Shown here piece by piece: positions 54,839 to 63,901 of a stretch of DNA of 64,000 nucleotides (position 1 is its first letter; every line of letters begins with the position of its first letter). This stretch comes from DAOUAT01 sp964551735. Lineage in GTDB: Bacteria; Chloroflexota; Anaerolineae; CG2-30-64-16. The stretch is from assembly GCA_964551735.1 (NCBI GenBank), contig CAZKEF010000006.1, positions 132,021 to 196,020 of the forward strand, in the 5' to 3' direction. The notes under the pieces are model-generated. The model was not told where the DNA came from, ran no database searches, and worked only from the letters and a program-made list of their open reading frames with translations. Made by a program: the position numbers and the translations under genes.

Positions 54839-54970
54839 TTTCTCGGTTCCTCCTTGTTGTCTCACGCTAATGAACGTATCTTCTCGATCGGCCGCGGCGC
54901 AGCCGCAGGTACAAATGTGGCCAGGCCCCTGCCTGTTTGACACATGAAACGTATTGCACTATCACCCATA

Positions 54971-54999
54971 AACATACCACGTTTCCTATGGCCGCGCAA
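54971..54999 (-). promoter_or_regulatory. Promoter of the ABC transporter genes (minus strand)
   Basis: On the minus strand TTGCGC and TATGTT are separated by 17 bases, about 130 bases before the binding-protein ATG. Confidence 0.4.
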
Positions 55000-55044
55000 G
55001 CCATTTCAGCACCTTGGATGACTCATGCAATGGAAACGCGAGTC

Positions 55045-55088
55045 CCATGACTTACGTCATGGTCTGGTCCGTCCCTTCTTGCTATACT
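55045..55088 (+). promoter_or_regulatory. Aldehyde oxidoreductase promoter with activator-type palindrome at -41.5
   Basis: CCATGAC, TTAC, GTCATGG (55045-55062) is a perfect 7-bp inverted repeat. TATACT (55083-55088) is the -10 box and implies transcription from about 55095, which puts the palindrome centre at -41.5. No good -35 box exists (TGGTCT). This layout is that of class II Crp/Fnr-type activation, with 4-base spacing as in FNR sites. The regulator is not in the window. Confidence 0.55.
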
Positions 55089-55112
55089 CCCAGGCTAGAG
55101 GTATGATTCCCA

Positions 55113-55162
55113 TCGTCAGCAGCAGCTATCAGCTATCAGCTACCTGCCATCAGCCAACTGGA
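55113..55162. repeat. AGCTATCAGCTATCAGC-type repeat in the AOR leader
   Basis: GTCAGCAGCAGCTATCAGCT, then ATCAGCTACC and TGCCATCAGCCAACTGG, fill the leader just before the aldehyde oxidoreductase start. Confidence 0.5.
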
Positions 55163-55171
55163 GCGTCAACG

Positions 55172-57334
55172 ATGACCCAACCCACTGTGCAAGACATGAA
55201 ACTGGCCCACAAAACGTTGGCCGATTTCACCTATTCTGTCCCCAAGGTGCACCGCGGCTATGCGGGACAAACCCTCTACATCAACATCGCCACCGGCCAC
55301 ATCGAGACCCGGCCCGTCACCGACGAGATGAAGCGCATCTTCACTGGTGGCAAAGGGTTCGGGCTGTGGCGGCTGTGGCACGCGGTGACGCCGGAGACGA
55401 AGTGGAACGACTCAGAGAACGAAATCGTGATCGCTTCCGGTCCCATCGGCGGCACGATACTATACCCCGGCGTCGGCAAATCGCTAGTGGTGGGCATCTC
55501 GCCGCTCACCAACATCGTCGTGGACAGCAACGTGGGCGGCTACTTCGGCCCCTTGCTGAAGTTCGCCGGCTTCGACGCGCTGGAGATCCAGGGCAAGGCC
55601 GAGCGGGATGTGATCATCTTCATCGAAGGGGAGACCGGTCGCGTCACGATCGAAGAGACCCCGCTAGAGGGGGTGGACACCTACCCGCTCAGTGATGACC
55701 TTACCGAGATGTACGCGCGCAACGAGGGGGATCGCCGCAACATATCGGTGATCTCGGCCGGGCAGGGCAGCGAGCATACCCGCATCGGCTGCCTCAACGT
55801 GAGCTGGTATGACCCCAAGCGCGGCAAGGCGCGGGTCAAGCAGGCCGGCCGCGGCGGGCTGGGCACCGTGTTGCGCAACAAGAAGATCAAGGCCATCGTC
55901 GTGCGCTATCCCGGCATGCGGGCCGACTCTAACGACCCGGCTGATGTCCAGCGCATCCGCAGGGTCGGCCAGCGCATCAACAAAGAGATCGTCGAGCTGG
56001 ATGACCAGCAGAACCGGATGCGCCGGGTGGGCACCGCGCACCTGGTCGAGATCATGGACGATTACGACCTGCTGCCGGTGCACAACTTTAAGTTCGGCGC
56101 CCATCCCGATACCCCGAAAATCAACTCGAAAATCTGGGACAAGCTCTTCACCCAAAGCCACCCCGATTCCTGCATCTACGGCTGCACCATGGCGTGCTCC
56201 AAGGGGGTGGACCGCTATCACGTGCGCACCGGACCGTATGCCGGGCACGTGGTCACTGTGGATGGGCCGGAGTATGAGACGGTGGCGGGCTGCGGCTCCA
56301 ACATCGGCATCTTCCACCCGCCCGACATCCTGGAGCTGAACTTCTACTGCGACACCTACGGCGTTGACTCCATCTCCTTCGGCACGCTGACCGCGTTCAT
56401 CATGGAGTGCTACGAGGCGGGCATCCTGAACCTGGAGCGCACCGGCGGGCTGGATCTCCGCTTTGGTAGCGCGGACGCGGCCATCGAGCTGTTGCATCAG
56501 ATGGCCCGTGGAGAGGGCTTCGGCAAAATCGCGGGCATGGGCGTGCGAGCCATGAAGCACTACTTCGTTGAGCACTTCGGCGCTGACCCCCAGTTCGTCC
56601 AGGACATCGGCATGGAAAACAAGGGGATGGAGTACTCCGAGTACATGACCAAGGAAAGCCTGGCGCAACAGGGCGGCTACGGCATGACCAACAAAGGCGC
56701 GCAGCACGACGAAGCCTGGCTGATCTTCATGGACATGGTGAACAACCAGATCCCCACCTTCGAGGACAAGGCCGAGGCGCTGCACTACTTCCCCATGTGG
56801 CGCACCTGGTTCGGGCTGAACGGACTGTGCAAGCTGCCGTGGAACGACATCGAGCCCGCCGACAACGCGCTCACCGACGAGCCGGCGAAAGTGCCGGAGC
56901 ACGTCGAAAACTACGTCGCGCTCTTCTCCGGCATCACCGGCCAGGAAGTGACCAAAGAGGATCTGATCCTCATGTCGGAGCGGGTCTACAACTTCCAGCG
57001 CGTCTTCAACCTGCGCATGGGCCGCGGCACGCGCGAGCACGACGCCATCCCCTACCGCTCGGCCGGCCCGGTCACCGCCGAAGAGTACGAGAGCCGCGCC
57101 GAGCGTTACGATAAGCAGCTCCGCGAGAAGGTCGGCATTGACCCGACCGGCCTGACCACGGCCGAGAAGATGGCCGCGCTGCGTCGGCACCGCGAGGCCC
57201 AGTATGAGGGCCTGATAGATGCCGTCTACAAACGCCGCGGCTGGACGCCGGACGGCGTACCGACGCTGGAGACGCTGCGGAAGTTGGAGATTGACTTTCC
57301 GGAGGTGGTGGAGGTCGTGAAGGGGAAGCTGTAA
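55172..57334 (+). CDS. Aldehyde ferredoxin oxidoreductase (tungsten-type AOR family)
   Basis: The ATG at 55172 is chosen over an upstream in-frame start in the leader. The 720-residue protein has the N-terminal AOR domain (LYINIATGHIETRPV, FTGGKGFGLWRLW, NVGGYFGPLLKFAGFDALEI) and the Fe4S4 ligands Cys334, Cys338, Cys342 (DSCIYGCTMACSKG) and Cys553 (NGLCKLPW). It oxidises aldehydes to acids with ferredoxin, using a tungsto- or molybdopterin cofactor. No pterin biosynthesis or ferredoxin gene is adjacent. Its promoter carries an Fnr-like palindrome, consistent with anaerobic or redox control. Confidence 0.92.
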   Translation: MTQPTVQDMKLAHKTLADFTYSVPKVHRGYAGQTLYINIATGHIETRPVTDEMKRIFTGGKGFGLWRLWHAVTPETKWNDSENEIVIASGPIGGTILYPGVGKSLVVGISPLTNIVVDSNVGGYFGPLLKFAGFDALEIQGKAERDVIIFIEGETGRVTIEETPLEGVDTYPLSDDLTEMYARNEGDRRNISVISAGQGSEHTRIGCLNVSWYDPKRGKARVKQAGRGGLGTVLRNKKIKAIVVRYPGMRADSNDPADVQRIRRVGQRINKEIVELDDQQNRMRRVGTAHLVEIMDDYDLLPVHNFKFGAHPDTPKINSKIWDKLFTQSHPDSCIYGCTMACSKGVDRYHVRTGPYAGHVVTVDGPEYETVAGCGSNIGIFHPPDILELNFYCDTYGVDSISFGTLTAFIMECYEAGILNLERTGGLDLRFGSADAAIELLHQMARGEGFGKIAGMGVRAMKHYFVEHFGADPQFVQDIGMENKGMEYSEYMTKESLAQQGGYGMTNKGAQHDEAWLIFMDMVNNQIPTFEDKAEALHYFPMWRTWFGLNGLCKLPWNDIEPADNALTDEPAKVPEHVENYVALFSGITGQEVTKEDLILMSERVYNFQRVFNLRMGRGTREHDAIPYRSAGPVTAEEYESRAERYDKQLREKVGIDPTGLTTAEKMAALRRHREAQYEGLIDAVYKRRGWTPDGVPTLETLRKLEIDFPEVVEVVKGKL

Positions 57335-57355
57335 GCGAAACGTAGAGCGATGATC

Positions 57356-57388
57356 AAGTGCCTGGCGCGTGCGACGTGCCAGGCACTT
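57356..57388. terminator. Bidirectional terminator hairpin between AOR and protease genes
   Basis: AAGTGCCTGGC and GCCAGGCACTT form a perfect 11-bp stem around an 11-base loop, 22 bases after the AOR stop and between two convergent genes. CTGCTT follows. Confidence 0.6.
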
Positions 57389-57451
57389 CTGCTTAATGCT
57401 TTGCCTACGATGCCGAGCGCGGCCGAAAGCGTGTTTCATCGCCGAAGCGAT

Positions 57452-59347
57452 TTAGGCAGCCACCACGTCGATCTGCAGTGTCAACCGTCCGACCACCTCC
57501 CCGCCCTGCAGTTGCACCACCGCCATACTGTAGCGCGCGCCAGGCGCGGCGGTCGTAGGCAACGCGATTGCCAGGCTGGCCTGCCGGCGTTGGCCGGCCC
57601 CCAACACAACAGCGCCACCCACAGCCCCCAATACCGCCTCCTCCACCAGCCCACGGCTTTCGGCCGGTTCCGGGTCGTCATGTCTCGCTGGGCCGATGCG
57701 GATGGGGGAGACATCTGCCTCCGGAGGAAGATCTCCGCGTTCCAGCCGCAGGCTCACGCCGCCCTGTTTGTTGGCCGCCGGAGTCAGATCAAACGCCACT
57801 TCCACCGTTTCACCTGGCCGAGCCTCGGCAAACCAGCAGTTGCGCTGAGCGATACGATCGCTAGCGGCCGGATCAAAGGTGTCATCAGCCCGCGCCTCGG
57901 CGGAACCCAGGCGAACCAGCAGCGCCCGCGGCCCTGCCCCAGGCTGCGTCCAGTGTAGGGGGCCGAGCACGGTTTCGCCGGGCGGCAGCCAGGGTGCACG
58001 CAAACGGCCTACGCGCTGCCACTCGCCAGGTCGGATATGCGGGGCAGCCGGCGCGGCGAACAGGTCAGCGGTCACGTCATAAGCGTAAGCCGGCCCACGA
58101 TTAAAGGCGCGCACATAAACCGCGGCCGGGCCTGGCGCAGCCGGCGGCTGGTGCTCAGTCCCGTCGTCCGTCGTCGGTCGCAGCCACAGGTCAGGGCTGT
58201 TCCAAGTGAGTTCGTTGGCGACGCGAGGTGAAGCCTCGCCGACACTATCCCGCAGCGAGAGCATCGCGCCGGCCAACCGGTAACCGCTGAAAACGGCAGT
58301 GGCGAAGCGTGTGATGTAGGCATAGGGGATATAGCCGTACCCCTCGCGCCAGACGCCATCCCATGACCAGGGCTGCCACGAGTTGCGCACCAGGAAGAAG
58401 CCGCCGCCCGGGGCACCGGCGTCATCCTGATAGCCCACCAGCGTCATGGCGTGGCCGCCGTTTTGCCCTTCGCCCGGCAACGGCAGGGTGAGCTTGCCCC
58501 AACGCGACGTTGCCGAGGACGCGTACCAGCTGTCGAACACAGGAACTGAGAACGCTACGGCTCGCCCCTCGGCTAAGCAGGTCTTGATGCCGGTGATGTC
58601 GGCCCGGTTGAACTCCTGGGTGCGGAGGGTCCGGAACGCGGGATCGCCGTTAGCAGCAGCAGCCGGGGGTGGCCCCTGGCCCTGATCCTGCTTTTCGACG
58701 CTGACGTAGGGCCACATAGCCTCCAACGGCGCGCCGGTGTTGGCCAGGCAGCGCATCCCGACAGACACGTAGGTGCCGGAGACTACGGGGATGCCGTCGT
58801 GGGCCTTGCACCACCAATAGACATACTGCTCCGACAGGTTCAGATCCCGCGGGGCGCCAGCCGCGAGTTCCAACTGCTCACGCACACCGAGGACAGCATG
58901 CGCCACGCATGTGCCGCGACCGCCTTGGTTACGCACGGGAGGCAGTTGATCCAGCAGGTCGGTGCTTTCACGCAGCACGAGTCGGCCACTGGGGGGCACG
59001 TATTCAGGCAGCAGGTCACGCGCCGCCAACACCTCGGGCGGTTCATCGAGCAACGCGCCCAGCCCATACTCGGCTTGCGCCGCCTCTTCGGCCAATGCCA
59101 GGCTGTGCAGGTCACGCGTCGGCGGGATGAGCGCTTCTGCTGCAGCCGCCAGTTGCGCCAGCACAGTACGCGAGAGGCCCAGGGCCGCGGCCAGGCGGTT
59201 GCGCAGCGCATCGTTGGCGTGGTGTAGCGCCACGAGCTCCTGGGCCGTCATGATCCAGGCATCGGCCAGCGTCTTGATTTGAGCAACCGTCAGCCCTGGA
59301 ATGCTGGCCAGCGGCACGCCGTTGGGGATAAGGTCGGCTGAGTTCAT
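57452..59347 (-). CDS. Papain-like (C1A) cysteine protease, apparently cytoplasmic
   Basis: The ATG at 59347 behind AAGGAA is used. The 631-residue protein has a helix-hairpin-helix-like start (LASIPGLTVAQIKTLADAWI) and helical residues 30-115. A papain domain follows with oxyanion Gln141 and nucleophile Cys147 (VRNQGGRGTCVAHAVLG), His299 (NGGHAMTLVGYQ) and Asn322 (FFLVRNSWQPWSW). Two Ig-like beta domains at about 385-510 and 510-631 complete it. No signal peptide is present, unlike secreted papains. The target is unknown. It lies downstream of the sphingolipid-like operon, separated by a 55-bp repeat element. Confidence 0.85.
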   Translation of the reverse strand: MNSADLIPNGVPLASIPGLTVAQIKTLADAWIMTAQELVALHHANDALRNRLAAALGLSRTVLAQLAAAAEALIPPTRDLHSLALAEEAAQAEYGLGALLDEPPEVLAARDLLPEYVPPSGRLVLRESTDLLDQLPPVRNQGGRGTCVAHAVLGVREQLELAAGAPRDLNLSEQYVYWWCKAHDGIPVVSGTYVSVGMRCLANTGAPLEAMWPYVSVEKQDQGQGPPPAAAANGDPAFRTLRTQEFNRADITGIKTCLAEGRAVAFSVPVFDSWYASSATSRWGKLTLPLPGEGQNGGHAMTLVGYQDDAGAPGGGFFLVRNSWQPWSWDGVWREGYGYIPYAYITRFATAVFSGYRLAGAMLSLRDSVGEASPRVANELTWNSPDLWLRPTTDDGTEHQPPAAPGPAAVYVRAFNRGPAYAYDVTADLFAAPAAPHIRPGEWQRVGRLRAPWLPPGETVLGPLHWTQPGAGPRALLVRLGSAEARADDTFDPAASDRIAQRNCWFAEARPGETVEVAFDLTPAANKQGGVSLRLERGDLPPEADVSPIRIGPARHDDPEPAESRGLVEEAVLGAVGGAVVLGAGQRRQASLAIALPTTAAPGARYSMAVVQLQGGEVVGRLTLQIDVVAA

Positions 59348-59407
59348 GGACGCGTTCCTTTCCGTGGCACAGTGCATATACGAGCGCCCCTTTTGCGCTC
59401 GCAGGGT

Positions 59408-59462
59408 GTAGGGGCGCACCCTTGCTGTCGCCCCAGAGGGCAGGCGAGAGACCTGCCCCTAC
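59408..59462. repeat. 55-bp GTAGGGGC/GCCCCTAC element at the end of the alpha-oxoamine synthase gene
   Basis: It has the same length and terminal inverted repeats as the copy in the exosortase gene (35353-35407). Its right end supplies the stop codon (TAG on the minus strand, 59459-59461) of the alpha-oxoamine synthase gene. Confidence 0.75.
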
Positions 59463-60640
59463 TGAATCAACCCCAGCTCCTTGCCCACCTTCTCGAAAAT
59501 GCCGAGCACGCGATCCATCTGCTCGAAGGTGTGGGTGGCCATGTAGCTGGTGCGCAGCAGCTCGCGGCCCGGTTGCACGCCGGGTGACAACACCGGATTG
59601 ACGAAGACGCCCTCATCGAAGAGCCGCCGCCAGGCGAAGATGGTCTCCATGCGGCCGCCGATGATCACGGGGATGATGGGAGTGGTCGAGTTGCCGATGT
59701 TGAAGCCGAGCTGCCGGTAGCCCTTGCGCATGTAATTGGCGATCTCGTTCAGGTGGTGCACCCGCTCCGGTTCCTCGCGCATGATCTTGAGCGATGCCAA
59801 CGCCGCGGCGGCGTTGGATGGCGGGATGCTGGCGCTGAAGATCAGCGAACGGGCATGGTGCTTGATGTAGTGCACCACCGGCTCATCGCCTGCGATGAAG
59901 CCGCCCAGGGAGGCAAACGATTTGCTAAAAGTGGACATGATCAGGTCCACCTGATCGGTCATGCCGAAGTGGGCCGCGGTGCCGCGGCCGCCGCCCAGCA
60001 CGCCGATGGCGTGCGCGTCGTCCACCATCAGCCGCGCGCCATACTTCTTGCACAGCGGGACCAGCTCGGGCAGCGGCGCGATGTCGCCTTCCATGCTATA
60101 GAGGCCATCCACTACCACCAGCTTGCCTTTCTCCTGCGTCAAACGCGATAACACACGCTCAAGCTCTTCCATGTCCTGGTGGCCGAAGCGTTTAGTCTCG
60201 CCATAGCTCAGCTTGGCGGCATCGACGATGCTCGCATGGTCTTCCTTGTCCAGGATCACGGTGTCACCGCGGCCGACCAGCGCGCTGACTGCGCCCAAGT
60301 TGGATTGCATACCGGTGGAGAAGACCAGCGCGGCTTCTTTGCCGACATAGTCCGCCAACTCGTGTTCGAGCTGTTCGTGCAGCTCTAGCGTGCCATTCAA
60401 GAAGCGCGAACCGGTGCACGATGTGCCGTAGCGGTTGATGGCGTCAATCGCGGCCTGGCGCACGCGCGGGTCGGTGGTCAGCCCCAAGTAGTTGTTGGAG
60501 CCGCACATGATCAGCCGGTGGCCGCGGAAAACCGCCTCGGTGCCTTCGTTTTCGGTCAGTGGGATGAAGTAGGGATAAAAACCGGCCGCGATGGCTTCTT
60601 TGGCTTCGGTATAGCCATAACATTTCTCAAAGATATCCAT
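59459..60640 (-). CDS. Alpha-oxoamine synthase, probably serine palmitoyltransferase
   Basis: AGGAGC precedes the ATG. The 393-residue PLP enzyme of the KBL/AONS/SPT family shows CGSNNYLGLTTDPRV, SCTGSRFLNGTLELHEQLEH, ILDKEDHASIVDAAKLS, VDDAHAIGVLGGGRGT and the PLP lysine in STFSKSFASLGGF. The SKSF(A)S context resembles bacterial serine palmitoyltransferases more than KBL (GKALGG). SPT condenses serine with a fatty acyl thioester to 3-ketosphinganine, the first step of sphingolipid synthesis. The operon partners support this; no threonine dehydrogenase is present. Glycine C-acetyltransferase remains the alternative. The stop codon lies in a repeat. Confidence 0.7.
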   Translation of the reverse strand: MDIFEKCYGYTEAKEAIAAGFYPYFIPLTENEGTEAVFRGHRLIMCGSNNYLGLTTDPRVRQAAIDAINRYGTSCTGSRFLNGTLELHEQLEHELADYVGKEAALVFSTGMQSNLGAVSALVGRGDTVILDKEDHASIVDAAKLSYGETKRFGHQDMEELERVLSRLTQEKGKLVVVDGLYSMEGDIAPLPELVPLCKKYGARLMVDDAHAIGVLGGGRGTAAHFGMTDQVDLIMSTFSKSFASLGGFIAGDEPVVHYIKHHARSLIFSASIPPSNAAAALASLKIMREEPERVHHLNEIANYMRKGYRQLGFNIGNSTTPIIPVIIGGRMETIFAWRRLFDEGVFVNPVLSPGVQPGRELLRTSYMATHTFEQMDRVLGIFEKVGKELGLIQ

Positions 60641-60794
60641 GAGTGCTCCTATATAAGATGAAGATGTTCTGTCTCGGTGCGCGGGTAATATTCGATGTGC
60701 GTAAGGGTGGGTTCCCTATGGCTGACACAGTCCTATAGGGTGCCGCAACAGCTTGATAGCAAAACGTTCGCTGCTGGTGCGAAGAGACCCGATC

Positions 60795-61793
60795 CTAAAA
60801 GGCCTGTTGTTTCAGATAGCCGTGCGCGGCATACCAACGGTAGGCCCGCTCGGCGGCGCCGCGGAAGGGCAAAAGCGGATAGCCGAGCTCACGCACTGCC
60901 TTGCTGGCGTCATAAAAGACGTTACGCGCGGCCAGACGAAGCTGCTCACCGCTGACTACCGGCGGACGCGGGTTGATGCGATTGAACGCGTCCAGGGTCA
61001 GCGCGGCCGGCCCGAGCAGCCAGCCAGGGATGATCCAGCGAGGCGGGGGCTGGCCCGTGATCTCGCAGAGGGTGGCGGCGATCTGTTGATTGGTCAGGTT
61101 CTCACCGCCCAGGATGTAACGCTCGCCGGTGCGGCCCCACTCCGCTGCAGCCAGGTGGCCATGAACGACCGCGTCGATGTCGGCCAGGCACACGCCACCG
61201 GGGGGCACGGCCAGGATCGGGCGTTTGGCGAATTCTATCACCATACTGCTGGAGATCAGGTAGTGGTCGCCGGGACCGATCACCACGACCGGATTGACGA
61301 TCACGGCGCCTAGCCCACGGTCAATGGCACGATAGACCTCCTGCTCAGCCCGGCGCTTGCTGTCGGCATAGGCCCAGCGGGCGCTGAATGCGTCGAAGGG
61401 CGTGTTTTCGTCGGCGGGCAGACCGTCACCGCGCACGCCGATCGCGGCAACAGAAGAGGTGTGTACCACGCGCGGCACCCCAGCCTCTAGGCAGGCGTCC
61501 ATCACCACCCGCGTTCCGTCCACGTTGATCCGGTAGACCTGGTCACGTTGGGCGCGCCAGTAGGAGGAAAGCGCTGCGACATGGTACACCAGATCACAAC
61601 CACGCACAGCCTGGGCCACGGCGTCCGGCTCCAGGATGTCGCCCAGAACGTGCTCGACGTCGGGCAGGTCCGCCAGCATCAGCGTACTGGACTTGGCCCG
61701 GCGCAGCACGCGCACCTGGTGCCCGCGGCTCACCAACTCAGCCGCGAGCTGCGATCCGATAAACCCCGTCGCCCCCGTGACGAGAACTCTCAT
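60795..61793 (-). CDS. NAD-dependent epimerase/dehydratase (extended SDR), CerR-like
   Basis: The 332-residue protein starts with the extended-SDR Rossmann motif MRVLVTGATGFIGSQLAAEL and has VYHVAALSSYWRA, HTSSVAAIG and the catalytic YADSK (Tyr-x-x-x-Lys). It resembles dihydroflavonol reductase/HpnA-type enzymes. In Caulobacter an SDR of this broad class (CerR) reduces the keto group of acylated 3-ketosphinganine. That role is inferred here from the SPT-like and bCerS-like neighbours. It lies 32 bases after the acyltransferase gene and 154 bases before the SPT-like gene, on the same strand. Confidence 0.75.
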   Translation of the reverse strand: MRVLVTGATGFIGSQLAAELVSRGHQVRVLRRAKSSTLMLADLPDVEHVLGDILEPDAVAQAVRGCDLVYHVAALSSYWRAQRDQVYRINVDGTRVVMDACLEAGVPRVVHTSSVAAIGVRGDGLPADENTPFDAFSARWAYADSKRRAEQEVYRAIDRGLGAVIVNPVVVIGPGDHYLISSSMVIEFAKRPILAVPPGGVCLADIDAVVHGHLAAAEWGRTGERYILGGENLTNQQIAATLCEITGQPPPRWIIPGWLLGPAALTLDAFNRINPRPPVVSGEQLRLAARNVFYDASKAVRELGYPLLPFRGAAERAYRWYAAHGYLKQQAF

Positions 61794-61825
61794 TCCTTCA
61801 GTTCCTCAATTCCCGTGTTTCCCTC

Positions 61826-62956
61826 TCAAATCCTCTTCTCATACACCCGATACGTCTTGTACTTCTTGCCCCCCAACCGCTCGATGATCTGGTTCATCAT
61901 GGTGTTGTCTTCCAGGATCCACGAAGCTTCCATGCGCTTGTAGCCGCGCTTCAACGCCTCCTTGGCGGTTTCCAAGTAGAAGATAGCATCCGCGCCTCGG
62001 CCGCGGTATTCCTCCAACATCCCCATGATCACCAGCCGGATCTGCGTGATCTTGCGCTTGTGCCAGAGGAACTTCAGCAGGCCGAACGGCCACATGTGCC
62101 CGCCGCCAGAGCGTTTCAGCGCCTGATGCAGGTCAGGCAGGCACAGCGAGATGCCGGCCGGCTTCCCGTCCCCGGTCTCGGCGATGAAGATCAGGTTGGG
62201 ATCGATTACCGGCTTGAGATTGGCCGCCAGGTGATCGATCTCGAGCTCGGTCATGGGCACCGCGCCCCAGTTCTTCTGCCAGGCCCGGTTATACACCTCT
62301 TTGATCATAACAACATCCCGGTCGAAGTGGCGCATGTCCACCTTTCGCACGCGCAACCCCTGCTTCTGCAGTGATTTCTCGGCCACCCGGAACAGCTTTT
62401 CGGGCGCGTTCTTCAGGTCGGCCTCGATGTCAAAGGTCCAGGCGAAGACGTCCATCGCCTTAGTGTAGCCGCAGCCTTCAATCAAGGCGGGGTAGTAGCG
62501 GGGGTTGTAAGTCATCATCACCACGGGTGACTCATCGAAGCCTTCGACCAGCGTACCGATTTCCTCGTTGATAGAAGGGTTCAGCGGTCCACGAATGACC
62601 GTCATGCCCTGGCCGGCCACCCAGGCTTCGGCTGTGCTCAGCAGTGCGGACGCGACGTCGGGGTCATTCACACATTCGAAGAAGCCGAAGGAGCCGGCCT
62701 GCTCATTGTGTGCGTGATTATGGTTGTCGTCCACCATCGCGGCGATGGTACCGACGATCTGACTATCGCGCCACGCCAAGAAAAGCTGGAAACGCGCATG
62801 ATCGAAAAAAGGATTCTTGCGTGGATTGAGAACTGCTGTACGCTCTTCGATGAGGGGCGGCACCCAGTTAGGATCATCCTTGTAGAGTCTAAAAGGGAAT
62901 TTGACGAATGCCCGTAAGCCCTTATTGTCCGTGATCGGCTCAATCATGATCTCCAT
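61826..62956 (-). CDS. YghO/bCerS-like GNAT N-acyltransferase
   Basis: The 376-residue protein begins IEPITDNKGLRAFVKFPFRL, then YKDDPNWVPPLIEER, and contains GPLNPSINEEIGTLVEGFD, MTYNPRYYPALIEGCGYTK, GMLEEYRGRGADAIFYLETA and ASWILEDN. This is the double-GNAT layout of the E. coli YghO family. The bacterial ceramide synthase of Caulobacter is a member of this broad group, acylating the amine of 3-ketosphinganine. The family match is strong, while the ceramide synthase role is an inference from context. It starts 15 bases after the SDR gene. Confidence 0.75.
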   Translation of the reverse strand: MEIMIEPITDNKGLRAFVKFPFRLYKDDPNWVPPLIEERTAVLNPRKNPFFDHARFQLFLAWRDSQIVGTIAAMVDDNHNHAHNEQAGSFGFFECVNDPDVASALLSTAEAWVAGQGMTVIRGPLNPSINEEIGTLVEGFDESPVVMMTYNPRYYPALIEGCGYTKAMDVFAWTFDIEADLKNAPEKLFRVAEKSLQKQGLRVRKVDMRHFDRDVVMIKEVYNRAWQKNWGAVPMTELEIDHLAANLKPVIDPNLIFIAETGDGKPAGISLCLPDLHQALKRSGGGHMWPFGLLKFLWHKRKITQIRLVIMGMLEEYRGRGADAIFYLETAKEALKRGYKRMEASWILEDNTMMNQIIERLGGKKYKTYRVYEKRI

Positions 62957-62971
62957 GGCGCGATCCTTACT

Positions 62972-63835
62972 TCAAGAGATGGTCTCCGCCCAGCGGTCAT
63001 TGCCCGGCGCGCTCGACGCTTCTCCAGCCCGCTGCGCGCGCTTGATCATCAAGTCTATGATCGGATGGTGCAGGTCGCGTAACAGCCCCACCAACCGATA
63101 TGCTGTGGCTGCTTCACGCCCAGGCACAATAGAATAGCGCCGCCGGGCTACACCTTGCAGAATAGCGCGCGCCACATCGTCTGCTGTCAAAACAACACCG
63201 GAGCCCAACGCGCGCGTCTCCGGTGGCTTAAACTGACTTTCATAGGCTAGTTGGGGGGTATCCGTATCCGGCGGATAGACGATGGAGACATGGACGCCGT
63301 AGGGTCGCAACTCAGCCCGCAGCACATCGGAAAGGCCACGCACGGCGTATTTGGAAGGAGCGTAAGCCGAGTAGCCGAACACGCCCATGAACCCAGCCAC
63401 CGAACTGATATTGACAATATGGCCGGAACGCCGCTCAATCATACCGGGGACTACAGCCTTGATCACGTACAGCGTGCCGAAGTAGTTGACCTCCATCGCC
63501 TCACGGAACAGCGCCAAATCCAACTCGCGAAAATAGCCAGGATATACCGTCCCAGCGGAGTTCACGACGATATCCGGCGGCCCTACTGCAGCAACGACCT
63601 GCGCGACAGCCTGCACTGCCTGATCGGGGTCTGCGACGTCGGCCGGGATGACCTCCACGCATTGATCTGTGCCCGCGCAACAGGCGCGGATCTGCTCCTG
63701 CGCTGCCCGAAGACGTGACAGGTCTCGTGCCACCAGCCAGATGTGCGCCCCGCGTGCGGCCAGCAGTCTTGCCGTGGCCAGGCCGATGCCGCTCGATCCG
63801 CCGGTGATGAGAACGTGCTGGTTCTTGAAATTCAT
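62972..63835 (-). CDS. Short-chain dehydrogenase resembling 3-ketodihydrosphingosine reductase
   Basis: The start at 63835 (MNFKNQHVLITGGSSGIGLA) is chosen because the promoter's -10 box at 63902-63907 rules out the ATG at 63901. The 287-residue SDR has TGGSSGIG, VNSAG, ISSVAG and YAPSK (catalytic Tyr and Lys). It also has the stretch VSIVYPPDTDTPQLAYE, then KPPETRALG, which closely parallels eukaryotic KDSR/FVT1 (YPPDTDTPGF...KPLETR). KDSR reduces 3-ketosphinganine to sphinganine with NADPH. It heads a four-gene operon with acyltransferase, extended SDR and SPT-like genes. Confidence 0.8.
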   Translation of the reverse strand: MNFKNQHVLITGGSSGIGLATARLLAARGAHIWLVARDLSRLRAAQEQIRACCAGTDQCVEVIPADVADPDQAVQAVAQVVAAVGPPDIVVNSAGTVYPGYFRELDLALFREAMEVNYFGTLYVIKAVVPGMIERRSGHIVNISSVAGFMGVFGYSAYAPSKYAVRGLSDVLRAELRPYGVHVSIVYPPDTDTPQLAYESQFKPPETRALGSGVVLTADDVARAILQGVARRRYSIVPGREAATAYRLVGLLRDLHHPIIDLMIKRAQRAGEASSAPGNDRWAETIS

Positions 63836-63901
63836 CGGGATAAAGCCATGAAGCCGGCAGCGCCATATCCGCACGACGCACCGAGCAATAAACGCGGCCA
63901 T

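Noticed and set aside
55664..57439. 591-codon open frame on the minus strand over the AOR gene
   Set aside because: It is a high-GC antisense shadow. The plus strand carries an unmistakable AOR protein, and the antisense translation is low-complexity Val/Ala/His-rich without any motif.
59459..61793. Threonine degradation pair (Kbl plus an epimerase-type threonine dehydrogenase)
   Set aside because: The synthase active-site context is SPT-like, and the operon also holds a KDSR-like SDR and a YghO-like acyltransferase, which fit sphingolipid synthesis better. It is kept as the alternative.
63836..63901. Upstream ATG at 63901 for the KDSR-like gene
   Set aside because: It overlaps the predicted start of transcription just after the TAGAAT box; the MNFKNQ start at 63835 fits the SDR fold.
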